A stretch of DNA of 64,000 nucleotides from Amphiura filiformis (taxonomy: Eukaryota > Echinodermata > Ophiuroidea > Amphilepidida > Amphiuridae). The translations under genes were made by a program, and so were the position numbers. The first letter of the stretch is position 1; each line of letters starts with the position of its first letter. The stretch is taken from positions 30,944,204 to 31,008,203 of the forward strand of contig NC_092640.1 in NCBI RefSeq assembly GCF_039555335.1, written 5' to 3'. Positions 1-12,180 of this stretch are shown here, piece by piece. The notes beneath the pieces are model-generated. The model made no database searches and was not told where the DNA came from. It saw only the letters and a program-made list of their open reading frames with translations.

Positions 1-330
1 TTTCGCCTGTTTTGTCATACGATTGTTAATTCAATGAACTATGACTTTGCTAAAGAGCGCTTACAAATTGATATGCAAAATAAAAAGCTAACAATAACAA
101 ATTGTTATTTAAATGGCGTTATATGGGATTTTGGCAGCCATCCATTGAAATCGTAACGCTCCTTCAAATCATGGCACCCATTTAGTAAAAGCGCCCTCAC
201 CGCTTAAACCAGTGTCGACATTTTTGCAGACAACCTGATTTCAATTCCCATTATGGATTAGGTTTCTCTCCAAAAATACCTAAGGGGAAGGGTTTCTGTT
301 TTATATCCCTACACCAACTAATTCAATAAA
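1..330. repeat. Dispersed repeat, copy 1
   Basis: The reverse complement of this stretch aligns over most of its length with about 45180-45480. Both share a block reading gtcgacatttttgcagacaa next to ggtgagggcg and an atatgggatt block beside a gccgcc/gctgcc triplet. Positions 1-75 also resemble about 46020-46100 on the same strand, from tttcgcct to gcttacaaat. I see no coding potential. This is probably an old dispersed element; its class is unknown. Confidence 0.6.
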
Positions 331-2143
331 CACGTGTGAACTACAAAACATGTTCTCTGAAAGTGTGATATGAGTCAAAATGATCAAAGTTCAGTGCTGT
401 TGTTGTAGATGCATTGCTACTAATGATTATTACAATTTCAATCAGCTAACGCTGCGTGTTTCTATAGCTGTCATACGGTACTTTACCATTATGAACGATA
501 CCCCCGTTCAATGCATTCACTAAAAGTAATAATAAATAATGAATAATGAAAAACGGCCGCATATGATTTGAGAAAGTGACGGACGCAAATCTAAAACGTC
601 CATTTTGCCAATAGCTCAAATAACCTGTACATGTATAGCTATTACCAACAATTGCACAGATAGCACAAATGGAGAACACTATAAATGGAGACGGGCCAGA
701 TATGATCATCAATATATTGTCGTGGCAAAATCTAAAATAATATAATTTTCCCTATCTTTTTGTTTGGGTATATCGTCAGTTTCTTAAAAAATAACCAATA
801 GAGGTTATCCGTGTTCTATAAGCTGCATATCCTATCAACGACTGCTATACCTTGTTTAGGACTTTCAAAAGAAGTCCCTGCATGTGCAACCACATTTCAA
901 AATAGCCCGCCAAAGTCATGCAGGTAACTCCGAGGTCGTGCATTGAATTGGTTTGAATGAGGAATACTACGGGAACCAGCGCCTTTTGTTAGAAGTCACA
1001 CATGAGTGAAGTGGATAACCTCTATCCTGCACCTCCACTTCGGATACAAGTGCTGACGTTGTTTTAAGGTTGATAATGTACCTGTTGGTAAGTAAATATA
1101 ATCTACTGCCCTTGTGATTTGACTGAAGCTTGATTCTATCACGGGTCTCTATTGAAATAACCCTAAATTAATTTAAATAAACACATATAAGATTATTGTT
1201 TATTCCATTCGATACAAAACAAAGTTATCTAGAAGTACGAGTCTAAATGTTCAAAGTTTACTGCTGTTCTATGCATACTTTATCATACTGTCATATGTGT
1301 GTTGTGTGAATATTTTCAAGAAGCTTTTAAATACTGCGTGTTTCTACTATAATAACTGTCAGATTTGGATGCAGATGTTGAAGTGGATATAAGATTGAAA
1401 ATACCTGCTGGTAAGCAACTAAAATCTTTAATTTCGTTGTTAAAATGATTATATGTTTAATTTGAAAACAAAGCAAAACAAAACAACAACAAATTTAATC
1501 TGGATATTTGCCTAATATATAGCAGTGGACTTCGGGTATATATATAAATGCGCTTTTATAAATGCGCACGTGACATCTACAAGTCGCCATACCGTGTTCA
1601 ACGATGTAAGGTACCCGGATGTGCACAAATTCCACACGCAAAAGTATAGGCGAAAATGACAGGTTACAAGGAAAATTGGTTTTGCAAAATAGTGGCATTG
1701 ATTGCAAAGGGCAACTTATTTGACCCGAAACATAAACTCTTTATTTGGATTTTCCATTACGGAAAAAAAAAAAAAATTTATGACGGAAAAGCTAGATATA
1801 GCTGATTTAAAAAGTTATATTTCATTATTTCCGTGCTAAATGGGCGTGGCAATTGGCCATATTGATGACGAAATGTGATTCTTACTGGCATTAAGGTCAG
1901 AACTGGGTAGCTGCCGATGATGTTATTTGATAATGTTTGCACGTAGAGGAACTTAGGGGGCTGTCATTTTCTTCGGAAGGAAGGGGTCATGGATTTATTT
2001 ATTTGGGAATCAAGATAAGTATTCCCCCCGTAGTGCCGCCAATGAACATAACTCTGACCCTAATTTTAACTCTAATTATAACGTAAATTGAGGAAACTAT
2101 AACTTTAGCCCTTTTCGGTATAATGACCCTCTCAAACTAATTA
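331..2143. other. Non-coding stretch, no gene seen
   Basis: Only short chance ORFs are present and none resembles a known family. A segment at about 1524-1580 (atgcgcttttataaatgcgc followed by acgtgac) recurs in inverted orientation at about 4548-4604, so part of this stretch is dispersed repeat. Confidence 0.5.
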
Positions 2144-2323
2144 GAGGTTAATAACTGCGCATCGGTTATTTGGAGGGCATTGTGAAAAATCTAAACATTT
2201 TGCCTTTGGAACCGAGGAATATCCCGAGGGGCGCAGCCCCGAGGGATATTCCGAGGTCCAAAGCAAAATGTTTAGATTTTTCACAATGCCCGACATATTA
2301 ACCGATGCAAAGTTATTAACCTC
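2144..2323. mobile_element. Palindromic MITE-like inverted repeat
   Basis: The segment opens gaggttaataact and closes agttattaacctc. Most of the interior is also self-complementary, including ccgaggaatatcccgagg against its partner and a long arm around aatctaaacattttg. About 180 bp could fold into one hairpin. There is no ORF of note. The structure fits a fold-back MITE, but no target duplication was identified. Confidence 0.7.
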
Positions 2324-4267
2324 ATTCATAACCGTCACTTTGATCTTCTAACTTTACAAAATAACACAAAATTTTCCTCAAAAGTTTGTAAAAATAAACA
2401 ATTTTTACATCTTCCCTTTCCCAAAATCGATCAGGCTAAAACAAAACGACCAATAACAAAAGTGCGTATCAGAATCTGTGCAAATATGGTAGCGCGCAAT
2501 CCAAATACGGCAGACAGCGCGCGCGCAGTTCGTTGGACGCACAATACGGCGCACGCAGAAGTCAATTGTGTGCGACATTGGAACAATTACGCATTTTGCG
2601 GTCAATTGTGAGATATTAATGACCTCGATTTGCGTTCGCGTTTTCACAAATAATAAAATATGATTGGATCGCAGATCATCGCACGCATCGCGTTTATTAA
2701 TGAGGTTATGAATAGGCTATAGATGTCCCCGCCCGACCTCCTCAACTCTAACTTACTCATTCGCTCGCAAATAAACAAAAAAACAAATTCAAAATGTGTT
2801 TTTAAGCACCTTTTTGTGTCCCCCTGCTAAATCGGTAATCTGTACACCCTTTGTCACCCTTTGACGTACAATTTAGAGTATAAACACGTAGATGACTGTA
2901 CATGATCTAATCATCCCGGCTGGAAGATGTTGAGGAAGACTCGTATACTATACATCACGCTCATACGTTATATGACAATTTGACGTACAATCACGTATGT
3001 GATGCATGGTTTGAGGTTTATTCAGCTTGTAAGTTAGATCTCGTCATACACATTATTGTCATGGTATTATATTGTAATTGTATACGTCAATTTTGTTCAG
3101 TTTGATTCAACCGGCTTATAAAGTTTTACTTTACACGGAAGGGGAAAGTTAGCAAAAAAACAATTAATTTATTAGTGTAAAAGGGGGGAGGGTGGTTTTG
3201 GGGGAAGGGGGGGGGGACAAATAATATTTATAAAATTATAAGAACAGCTCAACTTACCGTACTTTTCCTAACCAGACAGTCCATGCCAAAATTGTTACTA
3301 CACCTTTACATTTCATCGAATCTCTTTTTGATGTCTGTCATTTTGAACATCACACTTGAAAGATGTATGCTATGTAGAAACTTTATTTTGCAATTTCATA
3401 ATTTGCATATCATTAGCATATTTGCAAGAAAAACATGAAAATCAATAAATACCTATATTTTTCACAATTTCAATATTTTATTAGAAATTAAGCATGTAGG
3501 CCGTTTGTTATGACTTGATAAATGAAGCTGTTAAAACAGATTTTGATATTTTTGCTTATTTTTCCTTTTTTGCCCCAAAATGTGTAAAATCAACATTTTT
3601 GGATGACCTATATTTTCTCTGAATATTTATCAAATTTCTTAATTTAGGTATAATACAGTGCAGAAAAAGATGTCAAAAAAATCTGTTAAAACAGATTTCC
3701 AATAAATTGTTCCATTTTCCATTTTGGGTTAAATACTCAATTTTCATGCGCGGGATATTTGAAACATAAAATGAAAACATGTCCATTGCACTTTTTCCTC
3801 GAGATGTACTATAATATCAAGGTTACGGATATATTATAATCCCTTCTTATCTTCACTGATCCATCAGATACCTATTGTTATGAATGATCAATGAAAAGGT
3901 TCAGAACTGGGCTACTAATGGTCTGTCAAGTATCTATAGTTATTTTCATGACTGTGTCAACTCAAAAATCATGCAAGGTCGAATGTAGGAAAAGTATGAT
4001 CAGTTGAGCTGTAAGGCGAGAAAGAGAGAAACCCTATTCTACGGACGAACGGACCTTTCAAGTAGGGTCGGTCGGTCGGTTGGTATTTAAAAAAAAAATT
4101 TAAATAACCCAAAAAATCACAAAAATCTGTAAATAAATTTCAATTTGAGAAAATACAAAAAAAATTGTCCTGAAATTTCCGAAATTTGGGGTCGGCATTC
4201 ATTTGTACAGGAAAAATTTGTTTCCCAATTTGTTCAAAATAGAACAGGGTTTTCGTTTTTCGTCGCA
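2324..4267. other. Non-coding AT-rich stretch
   Basis: No gene is recognised. A G-rich run lies near 3183-3215 and a cggt repeat near 4068-4082. The 2500-2720 part is unusually CpG- and cgc-rich against the AT-rich background and ends with another gaggttatgaat motif, which may link it to the neighbouring fold-back element. Confidence 0.4.
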
Positions 4268-4298
<31 letters not shown>

Positions 4299-4337
4299 GT
4301 TAATTAATTAATTAATTAATAAAAATAAATAAATAAA
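4268..4337. repeat. (AAAT)n / (ATTA)n microsatellite
   Basis: Uninterrupted aaat units pass into atta units and back to aaat. Confidence 0.9.
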
Positions 4338-4667
4338 CATTAGTTATGTGTGTACATGGGGGGTGCTGTGCAATAATCATGATCCTTTGATATCCATGAT
4401 TTATCCTTGCAAATTTATAGCATCGAACCTCCAGCCAATGTTCCTTGCCAGTGCTAGCCACGAAACAAGGTCACAACTGTAGCCACTCCTTCAATGGTCG
4501 CCATTTCAGTGATTGACAGTGATGTAATGCAAATATGTCGCTGGCCATCTGGTCACGTGCGCATTTATAAAAGCGCATTTATATATACAACCGAAGTCTA
4601 CTGTATAGTATCGATAACAGCTCTTATCTATTACATAATGATATTATAAAGTTGAATAACTTGAACG

Positions 4668-4882
4668 CCCAGCAAACACAAAATGTTTTTAAAACGTTTA
4701 AACATGTTATATTTTGGCTTTTGGTTTAGATGAAAACGTTTTAATTACATTAAATGTCGGGTTATATAAAGGTCATGGAAACGGTTTTTTATGGAAACAG
4801 AAGTACAACAATATTTTAAAATCAAAACGTTTTCTGGCAACCTTTTGCGAATGATGTCGAAAACGTTTTGTGTTTGCTGGGT
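4668..4882. mobile_element. CCCAGCAAACAC-type MITE, short copy
   Basis: Terminal inverted repeats are cccagcaaacacaaaa and its complement ttttgtgtttgctggg. The interior is full of aaaacgtttt motifs and includes a gttatataaaggtcatg block. The same ends and interior recur at 34963-35653, and a 5'-truncated copy lies at 43499-43765. No clear target duplication was seen, so the superfamily is not assigned. Confidence 0.75.
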
Positions 4883-5199
4883 ATAGACAAACGTCTGCCT
4901 TTTAGCATGTTATGACTGTAGAGGCTAAACTTGTGAAAAATAGGCAGAAATGAGCAGAATTTTCTTGATTTTGCAGATTGGATAGGGCAGGTTCGCCATT
5001 GAGTACACTGCAAATTAAAATCTTTAGGTTTCTGTAAGACTTCAGGCACATGAAAGTGTTTATTAACAACTGAAAATAGCTATATAGGCCTATATTCACA
5101 TTTTCTAGAAATAAAATTAACGGTATTTTCAGAAACCTTTACTCCTACACAAATACACACATAATCGCACTCTAAAGTTTATACTTTAACACACCAAAG

Positions 5200-5500
5200 C
5201 AGTGGCGTAGCTGGGATTTTTTTCCAGGGGGGGGGGGGGGGGCGAGTATAGTGATAATAATCGTATGGCACTACATATCGTGGGCCTATGGATTCCCTCT
5301 TTCTTTTTCCCTTCTCTCCCCCCTCTTTTTCATCTCTCACCCCGTTCTCTTTTTTCCCTGCACTAGGGGGGCGGGGGCCCAAATAGACAATTTTTGCCAG
5401 GCTTATTGATAATAATCGTATGGTATTGCATATCGTATGGATTCCCCATCTCTTTTCCCCGCCTCTCCCTCTCTCCCCCTAGCTCTCTTTTCCCCTCCTC

Positions 5501-5560
<60 letters not shown>

Positions 5561-5669
5561 CCTCTTTTTCGCTAGGGCGGGGCCAAAATAGCGCTAGGGG
5601 CGGGGCCCAAATAGGCAATATTTGCCGGGGGGGGGCAATTTCCCCCTACCCCCGGCAGCTACGCCACTG
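5200..5669. mobile_element. hAT-like MITE with CAGTGGCGTAGC ends
   Basis: The left end is cagtggcgtagctg and the right end is its complement cagctacgccactg. An 8-bp target duplication, caccaaag, lies at 5192-5199 and 5670-5677. Eight-base duplications with CAGTG/CAGGG-like ends are typical of hAT elements. The interior has G/C-rich tracts, two diverged copies of a gataataatcgtatgg block (near 5250 and 5408) and a (CT)n run at about 5508-5556. It is non-autonomous; ORFs here are low-complexity artefacts. Confidence 0.85.
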
Positions 5670-5869
5670 CACCAAAGTGTTATAAACGGTTATAAAAACT
5701 AACGCTATACACGCTTATCGTAAACACTAAAGAGTTTAAAATTTCAACATGGTGTTTAAAAAAGTGTTAATAACGTTAAGATAAACCCCGACCAAAAACT
5801 AAACTAATCAAAAACACCGCATTTCGCATTTTGGTTTTCAGGATACCTAAACAAATAATATAACTTAAG

Positions 5870-6200
5870 GATACACCCCGGGGATACACGATGTATATTG
5901 TTGGTAGAAGTAGCCAAAAAAGAAATCGATTTTCATTATCTCATTCAATATATTATTGTGAAATAACACTTTGATGTTTTGCAAAAGTTCATTCTACAAA
6001 TCATATTATACTTTGAAAACTTGCTTGATTTATTGTTGTTAATGAGCTATGTACGTTTTACAAAAGTGTTGTTGTTTCAGCCCTCTTTACAACATAACTC
6101 AAGAACCACAGGACCTACAAAAGTATACTGTGATCTTCTACACGCTCGCTATGAAATGATCAATGCAATTTTTATACAGGTCACCACCATTCGCAAGATG
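5870..6200 (+). repeat. Dispersed repeat R1, left part (split by a LINE)
   Basis: This matches the reverse complement of 58800-59185, including ttttgcaaaagttcattct, gtacgtttta and tacacgctcgctatga. In the 58.8-kb copy the repeat runs on directly into gaactaccaaatcacaacag. Here that continuation appears only at about 9470-9515, so the LINE between them inserted into an existing R1 copy. Confidence 0.75.
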
Positions 6201-6396
6201 GTAAGTGTTATTGCACCTCACATAGACTACTGTGGTGTAATATGGTCTACTTGTAATGTTAATGACATGGATATGGTTCAAAAACTCCAGAACAGAGCTG
6301 CCAAAATTATCACTGGCGCTAAATGGTTTGATTCTAGTTCAAATGCACTGTCAGTTCTAGGTTGGGATTGTATTAATAGGGATGTTGATTCAATGT
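6201..6396 (+). pseudogene. LINE RT C-terminal region, fragment 1
   Basis: The frame reads HIDYCGVIWS, then KLQNRAAKIITGA and LGWDCI. These are hallmarks of the thumb/connection region of CR1/L2/Jockey-type reverse transcriptases, where an IDYC..VW..C block precedes LQNRAAR.IT. The catalytic RT core is absent, so the piece is dead. A related but different copy with matching motifs (FDYCDVAFSS, LQNRAARAITG) lies on the minus strand at 33357-34034. Confidence 0.8.
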
Positions 6397-7244
6397 AATC
6401 CCAGCATGCAGTATGATATTATGTGCAATGTAATAAAGGAGCCATTTCAACACCATTTCACATTCAAATTTATGTACAAAATAAGAACCAGTAGTTTTGA
6501 TGGAATATTCATCGAGACTTTTATGTTTTGAATTGATAATTGGGTATGGGTAATGTTTGTGGATACATTGCTACCAATAAAGTTAAAAAGTCGCGTGTTT
6601 TTAAAACAATTTTAGATATTTTAAATGCTTGGGAAAAGAAGGTGGAACCAACAAAGTTTTCTTGCACATGCATGCATGCAGGCGCATAGCTTATCTTGTT
6701 GTATAACAACCTTGACCATGCACAGCAGGAGCCCAGTGTGATGTTTTCTGAAAATAACCATGTGTTTCTCAAACATGCTGTCAGTGGCTGCAATGTATTC
6801 TGGGCTTACATTTAAACAACCTCTGGATGCCCACTGTCAATACAGTTTCCACTAGAACGATTTTTCATTTACTGTGTGCGTGCACTCACACACGTATTGT
6901 CTATGGAGAAACTGATCGATACAAGAAATCCCAGGCCTGTTAAATGGCGTACATTGTTTTGATCCAAATGTAGGCTTATATCAGGGTGTTTCAAGAAATT
7001 CCTGATTCCACCAGAAAACATTAACCAAACTTTTTCCTGTTTGGTCAGTAATAGAGAGGACCTTCCTTCATGAAGAGATCAACTTTTTTAATGAAAAATT
7101 TAATGAGATGAGGCTACAACAGGTTGAAGTGACACCATTCCGTGCATCAGGTGTTCAAACGCAATTATCTCCGAATTTGGAGTGAATCAGACAAGCAAAC
7201 TTACATACTCATAAAATTTAACCATTTTTGAAGACAAAATGTGC

Positions 7245-7640
7245 CCCGGGCGGGGGCACTCAACACAACTGACCATACGGGTATGCTCCCCCGGAAAGAC
7301 CCCCCTTTTTGGGTTTCGCAGCTCCGAAAGACCCCCTATATTTGACCAAAATAAAGCTCCGAAAGACCCTTGATTTTGATAATTTCAGCTCTTAAAAACC
7401 CAAAAATTGCTCATTCCTCATATTTCTTGTTTTTTCAGGCGATTTTCAACCAAAAAGCCAAGAAAGACCCTTGATTTTGACTTTTGCAGCTCCAAAAGAC
7501 CCCATTTTACTTGTTCACAGCCCGGTTCGCAGCTCCGAAAGACCCCCTTTTACCGGTACGCCGTCAGCTCCCAAAGACCCACCACCTCAAAATTCCAGGG
7601 GAGCATACCCACCAAAATATTTTTATGTGCCCCCCCCGGG
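7245..7640. mobile_element. GC-ended MITE with gaaagacccc minisatellite interior
   Basis: The ends are cccgggcgggggcac and gtgcccccccccggg-like, and subterminal gtatgctccccc pairs with ggggagcatac. An 8-bp direct repeat, aaatgtgc, flanks the element at 7237-7244 and 7641-7648. The interior is an imperfect minisatellite of agctccgaaagacccc units. ORFs in all frames across it reflect the repeat and are not genes. The 8-bp duplication suggests a hAT-like mobiliser. Confidence 0.75.
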
Positions 7641-8430
7641 AAATGTGCAGGATGTTAAGAAATTTAAGAATGTTTAAGCCTACCGCGGCCCATCTCAAAT
7701 CATGCACTTCCCCGTGCACTTCTGACTACCATGTCCATTTCATATGCTATCCATCATGGCTTCCATGCACACACAGTGTATTGCTCAATGTAGTAAAGAT
7801 AACCTTTGAGTTGGAGCAAATTTCTCAAAATTGGTAGTGATTAATGTTACCAAACTTATGCCATGATGAAATATAATAATTTTTGAAGATAAAATGTGCT
7901 GACCTTAAAAGATTGAGATGTTTAAGACTAACGCTATTCATTTGAAATAATGCACTTATTGTTCATCTCCTCTATGGAGATATTTTCCATGGCGGCCATC
8001 TATGATCATGCTTGAGGTTTCACCAAACAATTCATGGGTTTTGAGGTCTTATATTTGTTGTTGTATGTCAACAAAATCGATTAAATTTTCAGGATGATCT
8101 TATTTTCATGTTGTTAAAAGCAAATATAATGTTCCAGATAACGCTAGTTAATAAATACATTTAGAAAAAGCACCTTAAAGTTGCACTTTCTGTTAGTATT
8201 CCTTTTTGGACTTTAACTTTTTAACATGTTCTAGCAGCCCTATATAAAACCGTGACACTCGAAAGGCCATATCTCTGGAATGAAACGTCCGATTAAGATT
8301 ATTTAAACGCCAAAATGTTTCTTTCATCAATTCCCAGCCAATAAGTTAGGTCTGAATCAATTTAAAAGTACTTCAATTTTTAGTGGACATGCATAGTAAA
8401 AGCAAAGGTGTGATTATCATGATGTTGTTA

Positions 8431-8680
8431 CAATGTTCAAAATTATGATGACGACACGGCACCCTATCTAAGTGTTCGTTTTAATATGAGAAATAATGAG
8501 AGATATAACCTTCGTGGCTATCGGGCGCTAAGCATTCCTAAACCTAACACAAATTTTAAGAAGAGAGGTCTAAGTTACCGGGGTGCTGTGTCTTGGAATG
8601 CTCTAGATGACCATCTAAAAGCTGCCCGTAATGTTAAACATTTTAAATACTGCTTTAAACATGTTGATAGTATTATATGA
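8431..8680 (+). pseudogene. LINE RT ORF, C-terminal end, fragment 2
   Basis: The frame reads YDDDTAPYLS, YNLRGYRALSIPKP, then KRGLSYRGAVSWNAL and stops at 8678-8680. This matches the extreme C-terminus of CR1/L2-like LINE polyproteins, usually NLR....L.IP.P.T...K.S..Y.GA..WN.LP. It continues fragment 1 on the same strand and supports a single disrupted element. Confidence 0.75.
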
Positions 8681-9469
8681 ATGATTTATTTATGTGTCAT
8701 AGAAATTTAATCTTGACTTCTTGCTCCAGTACAATATGATGTTCCTTAATGTGTATTAGTTTTGTGCAATTTGTAAAATCGCCTTAATTCTGGATTTGAT
8801 GTAGACTTCTGTCAATGTGCTTTAATTTTCCTATATTGCTGGTGCTTTTCTTTTTAATTAATAGTGTTGCACATTATAATATAGCTTATAACCTATTTTA
8901 AATTTTAAAAACCGTGTCACTGTGTTATAGAAAATTGTTAGGGAAAAGAGCTGTGGATGCATGCTTGTGGATTTAGGATGAAGGTGCGCTATGGGAGTAA
9001 GATGTGGGTGTGTGGAGTGTGTGGTTATGTGGGTGTGTGCATGGTATTTATGGGTGTGCTGGAGTTGGGGTGTACTTGGGGTGTGTATAGGCGTTTGTAG
9101 TGCGAGTGTGAACTTGGTGAATGTGTAAGTGGTAGTCAGATATATATGCTGCAATATAAGGTGTAGAACTTTTATTTTATTATGGTGATTATATTTATCT
9201 TCTTGAATGTTTTCTTAGATTTTGATGTCATACTGAAATGAGTTTTACTGGGTTTTAAATTAAAAAAAAAAAAAATTATATGTTCTTATGCTTTCATAAT
9301 TTTGTAATATACTGACTATTGTTTTAATAATGTTTTAATAATTGTACGTACTAATTTATAATTCTGTTACTTTAATATGTATATGCCACGGACATGTGGA
9401 AGAACAATGACTTTTATATTGAACATGTTTTACCGTGTATAAATAAAGATATTATCATTATATATATTA

Positions 9470-9515
9470 TAACTACCAAATCGCAACAGTTTAAAATAGT
9501 TGCTAACCTTAAAGG
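9470..9515 (+). repeat. Dispersed repeat R1, right part
   Basis: The block aactaccaaatcgcaacagt through ttgctaacctta matches the complement of 58800-58845. It marks the 3' side of the LINE insertion. Confidence 0.7.
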
Positions 9516-9550
9516 GACAATATTTCTTATTTTTATGTTTATTTACACAG

Positions 9551-9625
9551 GTTCGACAGTGTGATTAGTGAACTTATCATACGCGGAGGTGTTTTAATTT
9601 TGTCCTAAAGCCAGTAGCCATTACC
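9551..9625 (+). other. Probable 5' UTR part of XKR-A first coding exon
   Basis: The sequence tttatgtttatttacacag just before 9551 looks like a pyrimidine-rich splice acceptor. It is conserved at the same place upstream of XKR copy B (AG at 53050-53051), and similarity continues through the stretch before the ATG. I infer that an upstream non-coding exon is spliced here. No promoter could be located. Confidence 0.5.
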
Positions 9626-9888
9626 ATGAAGATTTCCTTTGGCCTACTTAAAGATCTCGTCACCCTTGGCTTATACCTCTTCGATGTTGTTTCAGACATT
9701 GTTGTAGGTGTGGTGTATATTGTTGAAGGAGACACCTGGTGGGGAGGTCTCACCTTGGCTTTTGCTGCAGTGACACTGGTAGTTACAAACGTCATTGGCG
9801 CCGCCTTGGCCTGGGGTGATGAAATTAAATCATCCTGGCAAATAGTATTTTGGGCATTTGCCATACTACAACTTGGAATGCTTTTTCT
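9626..9888 (+). CDS. XK-related protein, copy A, exon 1
   Basis: Encodes residues 1-87 plus two bases of codon 88. The ATG follows ttacc. A first hydrophobic segment (about 10-32) with FDVVSDIVVG is followed by EGDTWWGGLTLAF and a second (about 39-62), then WQIVFWAFAILQLGMLF. This matches the N-terminus of the Xk/Xkr family, whose members are multi-pass plasma-membrane proteins; Xkr8, Xkr4 and Xkr9 are caspase-activated phosphatidylserine scramblases. The exon ends at a consensus donor, gtaagt (9889-9894), in phase 2, which fits exon 2 exactly. Copy B at 53144 matches 43 of the first 55 residues. The family call is strong; orthology to a particular vertebrate Xkr is not resolved. Confidence 0.9.
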
Positions 9889-10179
9889 GTAAGTACATCC
9901 CCGTGGTTGCATTTTGCTATGACCTGTTCGTTCACAAAATATTCTAAAAATCGATATATCAAGCAAATCTGATATCAAGCAACAACGATTAGGCCTAATA
10001 AAGTAATCTAAGCAACTGTCTGGGGGAGGGAATGGCAAAACATGACGACAAATTGTCAGATTGGTGTTACTCTACAGAGTGTACAAAAATCTAGTTGTGT
10101 ATGTTTTTTACATTATTATGAAACATTTAACACATTTATTTTAATTACTAAGAATATAAACCTGTATTTCTTTACCTTA

Positions 10180-10445
10180 AAGACTCGGTCACCCACCTTT
10201 GCATAGTATTTTTGTTGGGCCTGGGAGCACATCAGACACACCAAATTGCATTCTGAATACGAGGAATGTCCTTCTGATATCAAATAATTTAAATTTCTTT
10301 TTAATGGAAAATTATTAAAGTTATGGCTACTTTAATATTTGAAATTTTTGGGTTAAAATTAGAAAAAAAATACCCCCCCCCCAAAAAAAAAAACACACAC
10401 CACATTTTCAACCAAAATATCTCAGTCCACGTCACTTTTCAGAAT
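10180..10445 (+). repeat. Probable dispersed repeat
   Basis: The block starting aaagactcggtcacccac and containing gagcacatcagacacacc, gcattctgaatacgagg and gtccttctgatatcaaat has the look of a short interspersed repeat. A C/A homopolymer tract follows at 10373-10393. I see no second copy in this window, so the call rests on recognition only. Confidence 0.35.
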
Positions 10446-11167
10446 TCCAATCGCCAGCCGGTTAAGCAGAGGAGACTCTAACGGTGCAGTCGAGCACCTT
10501 TGTCCAAAACTGTTGCAAGGGACCTCAAGTAGCCACAAAGTACGTGGCCTCTCTACTATATGCATTTGTAAAGTGAATAGAAATGTTTACACACCGTCAT
10601 GACCGTGAAGGTTTTCCATTATTTTCGTTATTATATCCGTGCATATATATTATCTGTATGTTGACCCATATGGGGCTCAAACACGTATGCCACAAATCGA
10701 AACGACCTGATTGCAAGTTGTGAGTTAAATTGGCCCCCGATGGGCCCAGCAGTTTGGATATTCGAAGCAAAAACATGTATCATAATGGCCCACCACGGAG
10801 GATAAAACTTTGCACGAGAGTATATGTATTATTTCCCCACTTGAACCCATATCTCCTAGACGCATATCGCATATGCTCAGTTTATCCCTTACATACACTG
10901 TGTCTTGAATAGCTATTGTAGCCTACCAACCCTGTGGTCAAGAGGCTAGGAAATAATTCCTAGAAAATAATTCCTAATATCTCATACCTGGTTTGTATCA
11001 TGTATGCCTTTATCTAATCCTGCCCCACATGACAAGGACTATTTAGTCCATATAATCTTGCATTGAGACAGTGGCAGTTAAGTATATTTTAGCCTTTATT
11101 CTAAATGCGTCTGCCATTGGTACCAGCCACCACATGATGATTAATAGATTTTACTGATTGGTATGTA

Positions 11168-11809
11168 AAGGTGGCTTTACACGATGAAATTTCCATTGCA
11201 AGGCCCATTACTTAGTGGGTGAGATTATGTGCTCACTGACCATGAAGCTGTGCAATTGATCGAAATACACGAAGCAATATGTGGCCATGCAATTCCATGA
11301 GCGTGGTCATAGATTTGGGGATATACTCAAAACATATTTAGTGGTTAAATTTTCATAATCATATCAAAATGGCACCTGTGCTGTCCAGACAGCAAAATAT
11401 CGCCGTCCTGTGTATATCTATACAACTTATCCTGAAGAAGAGGCGGAGAAGGAATTTCCGTGCCATAGGTGTTGCTTTGGAATTGGCCATGATGTTTTAT
11501 TTGACAGCAACAGCATAGGCCTACAATGTAGCCTACAATGTTGGTGAATCAAGTTGGTCCCTACATTTCCCAAATGAATGCAGCGACCAGCTGGTGTTCA
11601 TTCAGCTGATTGGCTGAAGGAGGTTAGATTGCATGCAACAGGCCTTGAAAGTAGAGCAGGTCTCTACCTTTTTGCCTGTTGCTTGGGAATTAATTGCCTG
11701 ATGCACGGGGGATTAATTCCTTGCAAATCCAAAATACACGGTGCAATCTTTTTCCAAGGTCTGTGCAACAGGCAATTGCATGGAAAATTGCATCATGTAA
11801 ACCGGCCTT
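11168..11809. mobile_element. MITE-like element with imperfect inverted ends
   Basis: The left end, aaggtggctttacacgatg followed by aaatttccat, pairs imperfectly with the right end, ggaaaattgcatcatgtaaaccggcctt. Internal gcaattgc and ggaatt motifs repeat on both strands. The right side abuts ttaa, as for TTAA-targeting elements, but the left side lacks an intact ttaa, so the class is uncertain. Confidence 0.5.
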
Positions 11810-12180
11810 AAGGTCAGTACAATTGTTTACCAAGTCATAAGGATAAGCATATCAATGCATATATACAAAAAACACTCGATAATTTCAGTCAACCGATTTA
11901 CTGAGAACCCGGGCTGCCAATTGAAACTTAGTCTCTATTCCTAAACATGATAATTATGTTAAGAAACCAGTAACCTCCATGCTTCATAGAAATTAAATAT
12001 ATCTCTACCCAGTAATGCTTGCTTATAATTATTTTCTGTCAATAATTAGAGCTCTGATAATGACAAGTTCAGGTATTTGTCTCATTTGTCTGGTTTGTGA
12101 ACGTATTGAAAATAAGTGTCCATGTATGAAAAACTATGAGTAAACATCTTATCAAGGCCTTATCTGCATGGTAAAAATTA

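Larger units (their letters stand above)
6201..9469 (+). mobile_element. CR1/L2-like LINE, 5'-truncated and internally disrupted
   Basis: A non-LTR retrotransposon lies between the two halves of repeat R1. It keeps two protein blocks from the end of the reverse transcriptase ORF (6201-6396 and about 8431-8680). A 3' UTR of about 780 bp follows and ends near 9460 in aaataaagatattatcatta. About 2 kb between the blocks is foreign or scrambled and includes the MITE at 7245-7640. The clade call rests on the C-terminal RT region typical of CR1/L2-like elements. The 3' UTR has a GT-rich simple stretch at about 8990-9090. Confidence 0.7.

Noticed and set aside
5394..5685. Ser/Leu/Pro-rich ORFs
   Set aside because: Produced by the (CT)n and C-rich tracts inside a MITE with clear ends and target duplication.
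5979..6398. 139-codon ORF as one gene
   Set aside because: Its first half is repeat R1 (also at 58849-59073) and its second half is a LINE fragment; the ORF spans an insertion junction.
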